Source: Corydoras sp. C115
Lineage: Eukaryota; Chordata; Actinopteri; Siluriformes; Callichthyidae
Direction of reading: 5' to 3'
Length of the DNA stretch: 64,000 nucleotides
Assembly (NCBI GenBank): GCA_019802505.1
Contig: JAFMOC010001058.1
Location: 28,821-92,820, forward strand
Part shown: piece by piece, positions 12,201 to 22,825 of the stretch
Numbering within the stretch: position 1 is the first letter of the stretch
Layout of the letters: each line of letters starts with the position of its first letter
The notes under the pieces: model-generated
The model's input: the letters and a program-made list of their open reading frames with translations, nothing else
Told to the model about the DNA's origin: nothing
Database searches by the model: none
Position numbers and translations under genes: made by a program

Positions 12201-15200
12201 ATGCTAATCACTAAGCCACCGTGCCGCCCTAATGCAAAACATTTGTAACTATATCGTTAAAGCTATTTAACTGAGCTTGTTTTTACGTCGTATATGATAA
12301 TAATTTTACATTGAAGATGTGACTGATGAATTACAGATTCAACATTAAACTGAATCACTATTAATCTTTAAAAATAAATTAAAAACACATTTATTTAATC
12401 TGGCGTTTAATTAATCCCCTGTAGATAAAGATGTAGATCTCAGACTTGGCTGTGTTGGGGGGTAATCTGTGATCAGTGTATGCTGCCGTTTCACCTCTTC
12501 ACCCACCTCATCATTAATGGGGGGGGGGTGTGGTGCTGAAATGATGCTGTTCCAGGGAGCCCTCTCAACTATGTACCCTGCAGTATCTGCCTCTTTTAGT
12601 TCTGCTGCTCTAGTCAGTGATGCCGGAGTCACATGCTGCACTGTGTCAATTAATTACTTATTAATTAAATGCCGTGCTTTATTATCAGCTCTAACTGCCT
12701 TCCTCGTCTGTTTCTTTTGAGGTGTGACTGGCTTCCTGGAGATCTTCATCCATGGCTCTGCTGACGAATACTGGATGGAACCTGACAAGGCGGTCCTGCA
12801 GGACGCCCCCTAATGGACTCACATATAGTTTTCCAGTTGTTAGTTTTTCCATTTGTTTAATATCTGGACATGGCTGTCCTACATTGTTGTTGCTGACCGG
12901 CCGCTCAAGGAGGACGAGTCCCCCACTGAGTCTTGGTCCTCCCAAGGTTTCTTCCTTAAATAACAACATAAAAGGGAGTTTTGTCTTGCCACTGTCGCTT
13001 CGGCTCGCTCTTTGGGGTTTTAAAGGCTTTTCATTCTGTAAAGCTGCTTTGTGACAATGTACTGTTGTAAATAGGGGTGAGCTTCACAACTTGAGCCATA
13101 AAGACGAAGAAAAACGCCATGAAGTTGAAGGAGCTGTCAGTTCTGCAACATAAACACAGCCCCGATTTTTTCAGGCATGGGCAATTTTACTTCAAAATTT
13201 TTATTGGCAGCCCTTTGGGAAAGTGAAAAGAAAAAATGGTACTCAAAGTAAACATCAAACATCCCTCCATCCATTATCTTCCCTTTATCCCTTTGGAAAA
13301 GGGGCCCAATAAAAATTTCCCCCAAAAGGGGGGGCCCCCCCCCTTTTTTCCTTTTTTTTTTTAAAAAAAATTTTTTTTCAAAAAAAATTTTTATTTTTTT
13401 TTTTAAAAAATTTTTTTTTTTTAAAAATTTTTTTTTTTTGGGGGGAAAAAAAATTCCCCCCCCCGGGAAAATTTTTTTTTTTTTAAAAAACCCCCCAAAA
13501 AAGGAAAAAAAGGGGGAAAAAAAATTTTTTTAACAAAAAAAATTTTTTTTAAAAATTTTTCCCAATTTTAAAAATTTTTTCCCCCCCAATTTTAAAAGGG
13601 AAAAAAAATTAAAATTTAAAAAAAAAAAAAATTTTTTTCCCCCCCCAAAAAATTTTTGGGGGAAGGGGGTTTTTTTTCCCCCCCCAAAAAATTTTTTTTT
13701 TAAAAAAGGGGGGAAATTTTTAAAAAAAAAACCCCCCAAAAAAACCCCTTTCCCCCCCCCTTTTTTTTTAATTTTTTTTTTAAAAAAAAAAAAAAAACCC
13801 CCCCGGGGGGGGGGGGGCCCAAAAAAAACCCAAATTTTTTTTTAAATTGGGCCCTTTTTTTAAAAACCCCCGGGGGGCCCCCCCCCAAAAAAACCCCAAA
13901 TTAAAAACCCCCCCCTTAATTTTTTTTTTTGGGGCCGGGGGGGCCCCCCCCCGGGGGGAAAAAGGGGGGAAAAAAACCCCAAAACCCCCCAAAAATTTTT
14001 GGGGGGCCCTTTTTTTAAAAAAAAATTTTGGGGGTTTGGGGAAATTCCCCGGTTTTTTGGGGGGGGGAAAAAAACCCCCCCCCCCCCCCCGGGGGGGGGG
14101 CCCCCCCCTTTTTTTTTTTAAATTTTAAAAAAAAACCCCCCCTTTTCCCCAACCCCCTTTAAAAAAAAAAAAAAAAACCCCCGGGGGGCCCCGGGGGGCC
14201 CCCTTTTTCCCCCGGGCCCTTTTAAAAAAAAAAGGGGAAAAGGGGGCCCCAATTTTGCCTTTTTTTGGGGGGGGAAACCAAAAAAAAACCCCCCGGGGGA
14301 AGGGGAAAATTAAACCCCCCCCCCCCCGGGGGTTTTTTAGAAAATTTTCCCAAAAATAAAATTTTTTCTTAAAAAAAAAACCATCCTTTTTTCCCCCTTT
14401 CCCCCCTTTTGGGGGGGGGGTTTTTTTGGGGGGGGTTTTTTTGGGGGGGAAAAAAACCCCAAAAAAAATTTTTCCCCCAACCCCCCCAAAAAAACCCCCC
14501 CCCCCCCAAAAAGGGGTTTACCCCCCAAAAATTTTAATTTTTATTTGGGGGGGGGGGCCCCCCCAAGGGGGGGAAAAAAACCCCCCCCCGGGGGACCCCC
14601 CCCTTTTTTTTTGGGGGTTTTTTTTTGGGTGGGGTTTTCTTAAAAAACCCCTACCCAATTTTTTCCCCTTGCCGGGCCCTTTTAAAAAAATTTGGGTTTT
14701 CCCCCTTTTTTCCCCCCCCCCCCCAACCCCCCCCCCCCCCCCCCCCCAAAAAAAACCCCAAAACCCCCAAAAGGGGGGGGGAAAAAAGGGGTTCCCCCCC
14801 CCCGGGGCCCCAGTTTTCCCCCAAAAAAAACCCCCCCCCGGGGGCCCCCTTTCCCCTTTTTTAAAAATTTTTTTTTCCCCCCCCAAAAAAAAATTGAGGG
14901 TGGGTTTTTTCCAAAAAAGGGCCCCGGGGTTTTTTTTTTTAAAAAAAACCCCTTAACCCCCCCCCCCCCCCAAAAAAAAACCCCCCCGGGGAAACCCCCT
15001 TTTCCCCCCTTAAAAAAACCCCCCAAAAAAACCCCCCCCCCCCCCTTTCCCCCGGAGGCCCCCCCCCTTTAAAGGGGCCCCCCCCCTTTTTTTTTTTTGG
15101 GGGGGTTTTTTTCCCTTCAAAAATTTTGGGCCCGGGGGGTTAAAAAAGGGCCCCAAACCCGCCCCCCCCCCCTTTAAAAAGGGAAAAAATTTTAACCCCC

Positions 15201-16858
15201 AGGGGGGGGGGGGGAAAACCCCCCCGGGGAAACCCCCCCCCCAAAAAAAAACCCCCCCCCAAAAATTTTCCCCCCAAAGAAAAACCTTTTCCCCCCCCCC
15301 CCTTTTTTTTAAATTAAAAAAAAAAATTTTTTTTAAAAAAAAAATTTTGGGAAAAGGGGGCCCCCTTTGAAAGGGGGAAAAAAAAGGGGGAAAAAAAAAG
15401 GGGGGGTTTTTTAAAAAAAAACCCCCCCCCCCCCCAAAAAAAAAAAAACCCCCCCGGTTTTGGGGGGGGGTTTTAAAAAAGAAAAAAAAAACCCCCAAAA
15501 ACAAAAATTCCACCCGGGGGGGGGGAAAAAAAAACCCAAAAAAACCCCCTTTTTTAAAATTTTTTTTTCCCCCCCCAAAAAAAAAAAAATTTTTTTTGGG
15601 GGAAAAAATTTTTTTGGGGGGGGGTCCCCAAAAGGGGCCCCCAAAAAAAACCCCCCCAAAAAACCCCACCCCAAAAAACCCCCCCCCCCCCTTTTTTTTT
15701 TTGGGGGGGGGGGGGCCCCCCACGGGAAACCCCAAAAAAAAAGGGGGAAAAAAAAAAAAAAAAAAAATTTCCCCCCAATTTTTAAAAAAAAATTTTTTCC
15801 CCAAAAACCCCCCCCCCCCCACAAAATTTTTAAATTTTTTTTAAAAAATTTTTTTTCCAAAAATTTTTTTGTTTAACCCGGGGGGGGTTTTTTTTTTTTT
15901 TTTCCCCCCTTTTCCTCTTTTTCCCCGGCCCCCCCCGGGGGAAATTTCCCCTTCCCCCAATCCCCCGGGGGGTTTTTTTTGGGGCCCCCCCCCCCCCCTT
16001 TTTTGGGGGCCCCCCCAAAGGGTTTTGCCGGGGGGGGGCCCCCCCCAAACCCAAAAAAAAAAGGGGGGGGAAAAAAATTTTAAAAGGGGGAAAATTAACC
16101 CCTTTTTTTTAGGGGGGAAAACCGGGAAAAAAAAAAAAAAAGGGGGGGGGGAAAATTTTTAAAAAAAATTTTCCCCCCCCTTTTTAAAAACCCATGTTTT
16201 CCCCAAAAAATCCCCCCCAAAAACCCCGGGAAAAAAAAAATTTTTCCAAAATTTTTTGGGCCAAAAGGGGGAAAAAAATTTTTCCCAATTTAAACCCTTT
16301 TTTTCCCCCGGGGAAAAACCCCCCCCTTTCCCCCCCCCTTTTCCCCCCCCCCAAAAAAAAACCCTTGGAAAAAATTTTTTGGTTTTTAAAGGCCCCAAAA
16401 AGGGGGGGGGGGGGGAAACGGGGGGCCCCCCGGGGGGGGGGGCCCCCCGGGGGGAAAATTCCCCAAAAACCCGGGGCCCCCCCCCCTTTTTTTAAAAAAA
16501 AAAAAATTTTTTTTTTTTTAACCCTTTTTTAAAAAAATTCGGGGGTTTGGGTCCAGTAAAGACCTTGAGAGTGATTTGTAAACATGAGTCAAGTTTACAC
16601 CGTGTTTAAAGTAAAAACACAGCTGACGCTCCCGGGATCAACCGCACTTTCCCAACAGCTTACAGGAAATCGAGAAAAGAAAAAGAAATAATAATAATAA
16701 TAATAAAAAAAATCGATAATGGAAACGAAAAGACGTACAGATCCAGAGATAGTACAGACGCTTGCACATGGTCCGGCGTTGATCGGGGATCTCGTTGAAA
16801 TCCTGATAAAAGCATGGCTTTAGTGGAATGAACCGGGGAAGGGGAGGAAAATTGTTTT
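9091..16858 (-). CDS. scamp5: Secretory carrier-associated membrane protein 5-like (partial)
   Basis: SCAMPs are four-pass membrane proteins of secretory and recycling vesicles; SCAMP5 is the neuron-enriched short form, which lacks the N-terminal NPF repeats. Three coding exons are readable: 16739-16858, 10809-10926 and 9091-9279 (stop at 9091-9093). The first encodes NNFPPLPRFIPLKPCFYQDF and RLYYLW, typical of the SCAMP N-terminal cytosolic segment. The second encodes the last transmembrane span (GSAVVMLIPTIMFTAVAVLS). The third encodes the cytosolic tail with FYRGSGGS, KAQEEWTTGAWKNPH and a Tyr-rich end. Splice phases join exons two and three exactly (ALTK then VHNFYRG). The start codon exon and the exons for roughly 85-90 residues holding the first three membrane spans are not visible; the latter probably lie in the unreadable block at 13.3-16.5 kb. 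Teleosts can have two scamp5 paralogues; which one this is cannot be decided. Confidence 0.87.
9430..9726 (-). repeat. Family A SINE, 3'-truncated, in scamp5 intron
   Basis: Starts at AATGCCCATCCAGGGG after a short TCTATCTATC run. The head is intact. It lies between the last two visible scamp5 exons. Confidence 0.85.
9738..10095. repeat. Head-to-head pair of partial family A SINEs
   Basis: A minus-oriented copy lacking its head (9738-9990) is joined at ACGCGGACACG to a plus-oriented 3' fragment (about 10000-10095, GAGTGAGTGTGCCCAGC to GAAGATCC). The pair can fold on itself. Confidence 0.75.
10096..10447 (-). repeat. Family A SINE
   Basis: Full length, with tail ATTATCTTCCGC on the left and head CCACCGTGCCGCC on the right. 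A G-run of 10 marks the variable homopolymer position. Confidence 0.87.
10590..10765 (+). repeat. Diverged family A SINE
   Basis: About half length. Box B (GGTTCGAATCC) and the CCAGTGATAGATTGGCGCC segment are kept, but the CCTCCGGGTTCTCC core is deleted. It looks like an older copy or a deleted subfamily. Confidence 0.7.
10809..10926 (-). CDS. scamp5: scamp5 internal exon (last membrane span)
   Basis: 118 bp between the acceptor TTATGGAACGACAG and the donor GTACCC. The first base completes a Cys codon expected from the family (CGW). It encodes GWLATITFFSTNIG and the fourth hydrophobic span. Confidence 0.92.
11072..11450 (-). repeat. Family A SINE with small tandem expansion
   Basis: Full length; the ATGCCCATCC segment is locally expanded (ATCCCAATCCCAATGCCC and a second copy). 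Lies in the scamp5 intron. Confidence 0.85.
11461..11790 (-). repeat. Family A SINE with core deletion
   Basis: ATTC tail on the left. The segment normally reading CCCGGAGGAAACCCACGCGG is missing. Confidence 0.85.
11982..12229 (-). repeat. Family A SINE, truncated with core deletion
   Basis: Starts at TCCAGGGGAGAACG; part of the core is lost between the GGACTGTG and ACTCCA segments. Box B complement and head are intact. Confidence 0.82.
12230..12720. other. AT-rich intron sequence without recognised elements
   Basis: Presumed scamp5 intron. Its right part may be the 5' portion of the repeat that follows, because the sequence style is continuous. Nothing else supported. Confidence 0.3.
12725..13077 (+). 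repeat. Interspersed repeat family C, longest copy
   Basis: Ends with CTGTAAAGCTGCTTTGTGAC then AATGTACTGTTGTAAATAG, a 3' end shared with copies at 32303 and 37702. Also shared are GCTCAAGGAGGACGAGTCCC and TTGTCTTGCCACTGTC. This sequence style is widespread in fish genomes. No coding capacity is seen, and I cannot name the family. Confidence 0.75.
13260..16545. other. Corrupted low-quality block (not biological sequence as written)
   Basis: About 3.3 kb made almost only of homopolymer runs of 3-17 bases of all four nucleotides, with no normal dinucleotide structure. The onset is gradual: around 13090-13260 normal words are still readable. Open frames through it translate to strings of Phe, Gly, Lys and Pro. 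This is best explained as consensus failure of low-quality reads, not as DNA that exists in the organism. Confidence 0.93.
16739..16858 (-). CDS. scamp5: scamp5 N-terminal coding exon
   Basis: 120 bp between the acceptor TTTGTTCCCACAG and the donor GTACGT. The first two bases finish a codon of the form xAA, fitting a short upstream exon encoding Met-Ala-Glu or similar. Encodes NNFPPLPRFIPLKPCFYQDF and CKRLYYLW. It sits in a readable island (about 16550-17080) between two corrupted blocks. Confidence 0.9.
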
Positions 16859-17089
16859 CTGTGGGAACAAAGAACGTGTACAGAACATGTTTTAATGTTA
16901 GATACGATTTATGGAAAATAAGTTTGGGCCAAAAAACCCAAACAAAACAGTTAGAAAGAAAAAGGCCAAAAACCCGAATAAATGAAAATAGTGTTTTATT
17001 CCTACCCGCCCCTGAAAATCCTTTTTCAAAATTCCCCAAAGTCAGACTGCATGAATTTTTTTCCCTAAAGATGAGATCAGATATGATCA

Positions 17090-18360
17090 CCCTATGGAGT
17101 TTTGAAATTTTCTATAAAAAAAAGACAAATTAAAAAGAAAAGGGGTGGTTATAAACGGGGGGTCGTTATCCTGGCTTTCGGGGTTTTTGCCCCCCGGGGT
17201 TTTGTCAGTTGCCCCCGGAAACAATTAGGGGAGCTTTCTCTGCAGGGCCCCTCCCCCCAGCAGCGGACCGAAACGATGGGGTTTACCCTCCGCTGGTTTT
17301 TTTGTTTTTTTTAAAAACCTTTTTTTTGTGTGGTTTTGTGTGTGTTTTTTTGCCAAAAAACCAAAAACCTTTTGGGGAGTAAAATTTCCGAATAACCCGT
17401 ATGTTGGCTTAAAGAGCAGCTTTTCCCGCTCTCAGAAAGCGTCAGAAAATTTTTTTGAAGGTGCAAACTGTCTCAGGGGGTTACGGTTTAAATTTAAAAC
17501 AAAACCTCGTTTAAAAATGTCTCATCTGCGACTCGTTTAAAAAGATTCATCTTTTCTGCTGAAGTTTGGTTCATTTATTTAAAAATTTTCAGTTAAAAAA
17601 TCATTATTAGAAATGAAGTGCTCTCCCCTGTGACAGGGCATACATCCAAACCAAATTTTCTTTTGCTTTTTCCTCTATTAGGGTCGGGGGGGGGGCCCCC
17701 CTGCCCATCCAAAGGGGGGAAAGTTTCGGCCCCTGGGGCCCGGACACCAAATTTTATCAATGGGCCACTCACTAAAGGGCACGCACCCAGACACACTCTA
17801 TATGGGGCCCTTTTTGGGGAATTTAATTGATTTATCCATGTTTTTTTTTACTGTGGGGGGAAAACCCGGGGAACCCGGGGGGAAAAACCCCCGCGGACAG
17901 GGGAGAAATGGAAACTCCAAAACCCCAAATTGGGGTTCGAACCCGGGAAACCCCAAGGGGAGAAAGGAAAAAAAAACCAAAAGGGTAAAACCAATAAGGC
18001 CCCAACCCGGGGGGGGGGGCCGGGGAACCCTGGGGGTTTTAATAAAAAAACCATCCCTCCCCCCTTAAAAACTTTGGGGTTTAAAAAACCCCTTTTTTTA
18101 TTTTAAAAAGGGGCCCCCGGGGGGGTTTTGGGGGGGGGGTTTCCCCATCCAATTCCCCCCCAAAGAAAAAAAAAAAAAAAAAAGGGGAAACACTCAGGCG
18201 GGGGGCCCCTTTAGAAAACCCCGGACAGGGCGGCCCAAACCCATCGCTGGGGAAAAACAAAAAACCTTACACAAACACCACTATTAAAGGGGCAATTTGG
18301 AGAACCCCAAATTTACTTTTATCCATGTTTTTGGGCTGTGGGAGGGAAACCCCACAGACA
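17090..18360. other. Partly degraded sequence with stretched homopolymers
   Basis: Readable but with many inflated homopolymers and substitutions. It contains an inverted copy of the 21.6-22.5 kb region (17155-17640), then two minus-oriented family A SINEs in damaged form (about 17655-18000 and 18140-18350). Quality recovers after about 18360. Confidence 0.85.
17155..17640 (-). repeat. Inverted, degraded copy of 21565-22530
   Basis: On the plus strand it tracks the reverse complement of 22530 to 21565. Shared words in order include CTTTCGGGG, TTTTGTCAGTTGCCCC, CAGCGG-ACCGAA, TGTATGTTGGCT, AAAGAGCAGCTT, CAGAAAGCGTCAGAA, GAAGGTGCAAACTGT and TTTTCTGCTGAAG. The long CA/GT microsatellite between them is collapsed in this arm. 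Confidence 0.85.
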
Positions 18361-18404
18361 TATTTCATGTTATTTAATTTTATCCAATATAACTAATAAA
18401 TATT

Positions 18405-18510
18405 GACGCCCTGTCCTGGGTGTATCTGCCCAGCGCCCGAAACGTTCTCCCCTGGATGGGCATGGGGAACCTAATATAGAATAAAGTGGAAGATAATGAA
18501 TGAATGAAAG
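18405..18510 (+). repeat. Family A SINE 3' fragment
   Basis: Begins in the GACGCCCTGTCCTGGGTGTA segment and ends ATAATGAATGAATGAA. Confidence 0.8.
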
Positions 18511-18844
18511 GACAACTAATAAATGATCAAACTAAATGAATGTAACAACAGCTTTAAAATGGATCAACACCCTCATAAAAGGGCAATAAGGGGCAATAAG
18601 GGATCTGATGTTTCGAAACCCTTTCTAAAGATGCTTTAAGGAGCATCTTCGACTGAATTCATACTAAAAAAATCCAGAGTATGGTTGACAGTGCTGTATC
18701 ATACTACTTCCACATACTAGTTAGGGCGCTAGAAGTCTGGAGCGTCCTTTAGGGGGCGTTTTCTCAGGCCCAGTGATAACCAACCCTCCCATGGTGGCAG
18801 GAAATAGAGAAAAGGGCCTGATCCAGCCACAGCATCAGTGACAT

Positions 18845-19635
18845 TAAAGCATCATCTTAAGGATAAATATGTACATCATCCAAAATATTCTATTATATTA
18901 AGGGGGGGGATATATATATATATATATATGCAAATATCAAAACAACACGCTGTATAATAAAATTAAATTCCCACTGTGGGAATAAGAACATGGCTGTCGA
19001 CAGAAGCTCGAGAAAACGCGAAAAATGTTGAGATAAATAATATTTAATATATTATATAGCAAGAAGAGGTCTTTTGAGCTAGGATTTGGATGCTGATCCT
19101 AATAAGAATAAAAATCAAAATCCTAAACACGATGGATCGCTGGTGTGATAATATCCTTACATCGTTAGAATTAAAAGAATAAAATCAAAAGAATAAAAAA
19201 ATATCATCATCTTATGGAGAAATATGTGCATCATTAAAAATATTGTATTTTATTAGTAGGGGGGGGGGGTTCAAATATCAAAACAACACGCTGTATAATA
19301 AAATTAAATTCCCAGTGTGGGAATAAGAACATGGTTGTCGACAGAAGAAGAAGAAAATGTTGAGATAAATAATATTTAATATATTATATAGCAAGATGAG
19401 GTCTTTTGAGCTAGGATTTGGATGCTGATCCTAATAAGAATAAAAATAAAAATCCTAAACACGATGGATCGCTGGTGTGATGATATCCTTACATCGTTAG
19501 AATAAAAAAAAAATAAGATAAAAATAATAAAAAATATTATCATCTTATGGAGAAATATGTGTGCTGATCCTAATAAAAATAAAAATCCTAAACACGATGG
19601 ATCGCTGGTGTGATGATCTCGATACATCGCTAGAT
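18845..19635. repeat. Tandem duplication, about 340-bp unit, 2.3 copies
   Basis: The word CAAATATCAAAACAACACGC occurs at about 18931 and 19272, and both are followed by the same series of words to CACGATGGATCGCTGGTGTG. A third, truncated copy (about 19541-19635) repeats ATCATCTTATGGAGAAATATG and the CACGATGGATCGCTGG segment. No coding content. Confidence 0.85.
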
Positions 19636-19699
19636 TTAAAAAGAAATAAGATAAAAATAATTAAAAATGTTATTGATGGTAATATTATGGTGAGAGATC

Positions 19700-20180
19700 G
19701 AAAACGTGCAGATATTTGAATGTATAGGGGATTATGGTTCGGTTGCGGTACCGAGGCTGGAGGTCGGAGACAGCGTCCTTCAGAAGGGACGATGCTGAGA
19801 CTCGGGCTCTTGTATTTTTTTACGCAGATTAAATGGATATCTCATGTTTCCATCGATAATGGCGTTCGGAAAAGCTCGTACCTCGTGGTCGGAGAGCTCT
19901 CTGGCCGAATCAACTTGCCATCCAAGGGGGGTTTTACATCCAGGGCGCTGCTTCCTCCTCAATCGGCAGCCTTCATCACATCCGACCGTGGAAGAGAGAT
20001 ACAACAAGCACGTCACGATCCTCCCCCACGCCGCGTGGTGCGCACAGCTTCCGCTTCAGCTGGGGCTGGAAGTGAGGATGAAGATGAGGATGAGGATGAG
20101 GATGAGGATGAGCAGCGATGCTTAGTAACCGGTACCCGAACTCTCCTCCGCAGGGGCGTTGAAACATCAGATCCCTTATT
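19700..20180. other. GC-richer unique region; possible 5' exon or promoter of scamp5
   Basis: CpG-containing sequence with a GATGAG repeat near 20085-20113. On the minus strand there is a donor-like GAG|GTACGAGC near 19880, so a noncoding first exon of scamp5 is conceivable. A plus-strand frame of 174 codons here has no recognisable domain and includes a repeat-encoded Glu-Asp run. Confidence 0.25.
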
Positions 20181-20194
20181 GCCCCCTCTGTCCA

Positions 20195-21035
20195 TCCATC
20201 CATCCATCCATCCATCCATGATCTTCTGCTTTATCCTCTATTAGGGTTGTGGGGGGTGGGGGGGTTCCTCATGCCCATCCAGGGGAGAACGTCTCAGGTG
20301 CTGGGCAGATACACCCAGGACAGGACGCCAATCTATCACTGAACACACACTCACTCACACAGACACACTCTATATGGGGCAATTTGGAGAATTCAATTGA
20401 CTTGATCCACGTTTTTGGACTGTGGGAGGAAACCGGAGAACCTGGAGGAAACCCACGCAGACACGGGGAGAATATGGAGACTCCATGTTCTCCCCCAAAA
20501 TGTGTGGGGGGGGGGGGGGTTCCCCATGCCCATCCAGGGGAGAACGTTTCGGGTTCTGGGCAGATACACCCAGGACAGGACACCAATCCATCACTGGGCA
20601 CACACTCGCTCACACAGACACACTCTATATGGGGCAATTTGGAGAATTCAATTGGCTTGATCCATGTTTTTGGACTGTGGGTGGAGACTGGAGAACCTGG
20701 AGGAAACCCACGCAGACACGGGGAGAACATGGAGACTCCATGTTCTCCCCCCAAAGTGAGGGGGGGGGTTCCCCATGCCCATTCAGTGGAGAACGTTTTG
20801 GGCGCTGGGCAGATACACCCAGGACAGGACGCCAATCCATCACTGGACACACACTCACTCACACAGACACACTCTATATGGGGCAATTTGGAGAACTCAT
20901 TTGACTTGATCCACATTTTTGGACTGTGGGAAGAAAGCAGAGAACCCGGAGGAAACCCATGCAGACATGGGGAGAACATGGAAACTCCACCCAGATGGGG
21001 ATTCGAACCGGGGATCCCTAGCGCTGAGAGGCGAC
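20195..21035 (-). repeat. Fused trimer of family A SINEs
   Basis: Three units in minus orientation. The first two lack the tRNA-like head and are joined to the next unit by the same palindromic junction, GAGA(A/C..)ATGGAGACTCCATG. Only the last unit has box B and part of the head. The shared junction implies amplification of one rearranged unit. Confidence 0.85.
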
Positions 21036-21129
21036 CCCTCTGTCCTCTTTAAAAATTGCCCTTTAATGAGTGTATTTATCCATTTTTTAAACAGTTGTTA
21101 CATTCATTTTGTTTGATCATATATTAGTT

Positions 21130-21525
21130 ATTCATCCATTATCTTCCACTTTATCCTATATTAGCTATATTAGGGTTGCGGGGGGGGGGAACATGGGGGC
21201 ATGTTCCCCATGCCCATCCAGGGGAGAACTTTCTCCTTTTGGGGTTGCTGGGCAGATACACCCAGGGGAGAACATTTGGGACAGGACACCAAACTATCAC
21301 TGAGCACACACTCACACACACAGACACACTCTATATGGGGCAATTTGGAGAACTCAATTGATCTTGATCCATGTTTTTGGACTGTGGGAGGAAACCGGAG
21401 AACCCGGAAGAAAACCCACATGGATACGGGGAGAACATGGAAACTCCACCCAGATGGGGATTCGAACCGGGAATCCCTAGAGCTGAGAGGAGAACATGCT
21501 AAACACTAAACCACCGTGCCGCCAT
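21130..21525 (-). repeat. Family A SINE with insertion near the tail
   Basis: Head and core intact. The 3' region contains extra GAACATGGGGGCATG and a duplicated GGGGAGAAC motif. Confidence 0.83.
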
Positions 21526-21564
21526 TTATTAGTTATATTGGTTATAAATGAAATAAATGAAATG

Positions 21565-22530
21565 TGTCTGTCAGCAGTGGAGAGCACATTCAGTTCTAAT
21601 AAATGATGTTTAACTGAAAACTTTTGAATAAATGAACCTGAGCTTCAGCAGAAAAGCATGAATCTGTTTTACGAGTCTCAGATGAGACAGTTTTAACGAG
21701 GTTTTGCTTTAATTACCGTAACTCTGAAACAGTTTGCACCTTCAGAAAAATTCTGACGCTTTCTGAAAACTGAGAAGCTGCTCTTTACAGCCAACATACA
21801 GTTATTACGGTAACTTTACTCCCCATACTGGTGAAAAATATCTGTCTCCCTCAAACACACACACACACACACACACACAGACACACACAGAGACACATAC
21901 ACAGACACAAACACACACACACACACACACAGAGACACACACACACACAGACACAAACACACACACAGACACAAACACACACACAGACACAAACACACAC
22001 ACAGACACAAACACACACACAGAGACACACACACACACACACAGAGACACACAGAGACACACACACAGACACAAACACACACACACACACACACACACAG
22101 AGAGACACACACACAGACACAAACACACACACAGACACAAACACACACACAGACACAAACACACACAGAGAGACACACACACACACACAGAGACACACAG
22201 AGACACACACACACACAGACACAAACACACACAGACACAAACACACACACACACAGACACACACACACAGACACAAACACACACACACAGAGACACACAC
22301 ACAGACACACACACACACACACACAGACACACACACACACACACACACAAACACACAAATACACACAAACACAAACACACACACAGACACACACAAACAC
22401 ACATGCAAACACACACACACACAGAGTTTAGAAACACAAACAGCTGATGGTGACTCCATCATTCGGTCCCGCTGCTCTCATTTGATCCGGGGCAACTGAC
22501 AAAACACCCGGGGCTATAGCCCCGAAAGCC
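21565..22530 (+). repeat. Inverted-repeat arm with long CA microsatellite
   Basis: The intact counterpart of the degraded arm at 17155-17640, separated from it by about 3.9 kb. Unique sequence flanks a long CA-type microsatellite. Confidence 0.8.
21855..22426. repeat. (CA)n-type microsatellite with CAGA/CAAA interruptions
   Basis: About 570 bp of ACACAC interrupted by AGAGAC and AGACACAAAC motifs with a higher-order period. Open frames across it (200-plus codons of His/Thr or Cys/Val) are artefacts of the repeat. Confidence 0.95.
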
Positions 22531-22825
22531 CAGCTCTAATGATGCCCCTGCTCCTCCGGTACCCGGACTGTCCGCTTTCCACGGTTCTGAGAACAGTTCT
22601 GTAACAGAAACAGAATACAAACCCTATATTAAGAGTTTGGGGCATCTTCAAGGATTCAAGGATATTTATTGTCACATCTCCTAATACAGGTGTACTGATG
22701 AGTGAAAAGCTTATGTGCAAGTCCCCACAACTGTACAAATGCAATATTTATAATAATAAATGAAAATATACCATCAAATTTAAATTATAAGAAAGTATAG
22801 AGATTTAAATAAAACGGAATCAGAT
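22531..22825. other. Unique spacer
   Basis: No gene recognised. Ordinary AT-rich sequence. Confidence 0.3.

Noticed and set aside
13530..16532. Many open frames of 60-270 codons rich in Phe, Gly, Lys and Pro
   Set aside because: They lie in the corrupted homopolymer block and reflect sequence errors.
19720..20244. 174-codon plus-strand frame
   Set aside because: No recognisable domain; includes a GATGAG-encoded Glu-Asp run and a SINE-tail encoded end. More likely noncoding GC-rich DNA.
20249..21052. A 267-codon plus-strand frame with three internal repeats and a 236-codon minus-strand frame
   Set aside because: Both are readings of the fused SINE trimer. The same peptide motifs (ENVSGAGQIHPGQD, SKLPHIECVCVSE) occur wherever this SINE occurs.
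21805..22499. Long open frames of 200-222 codons on both strands
   Set aside because: They are translations of a CA microsatellite (Cys/Val or His/Thr repeats), not proteins.
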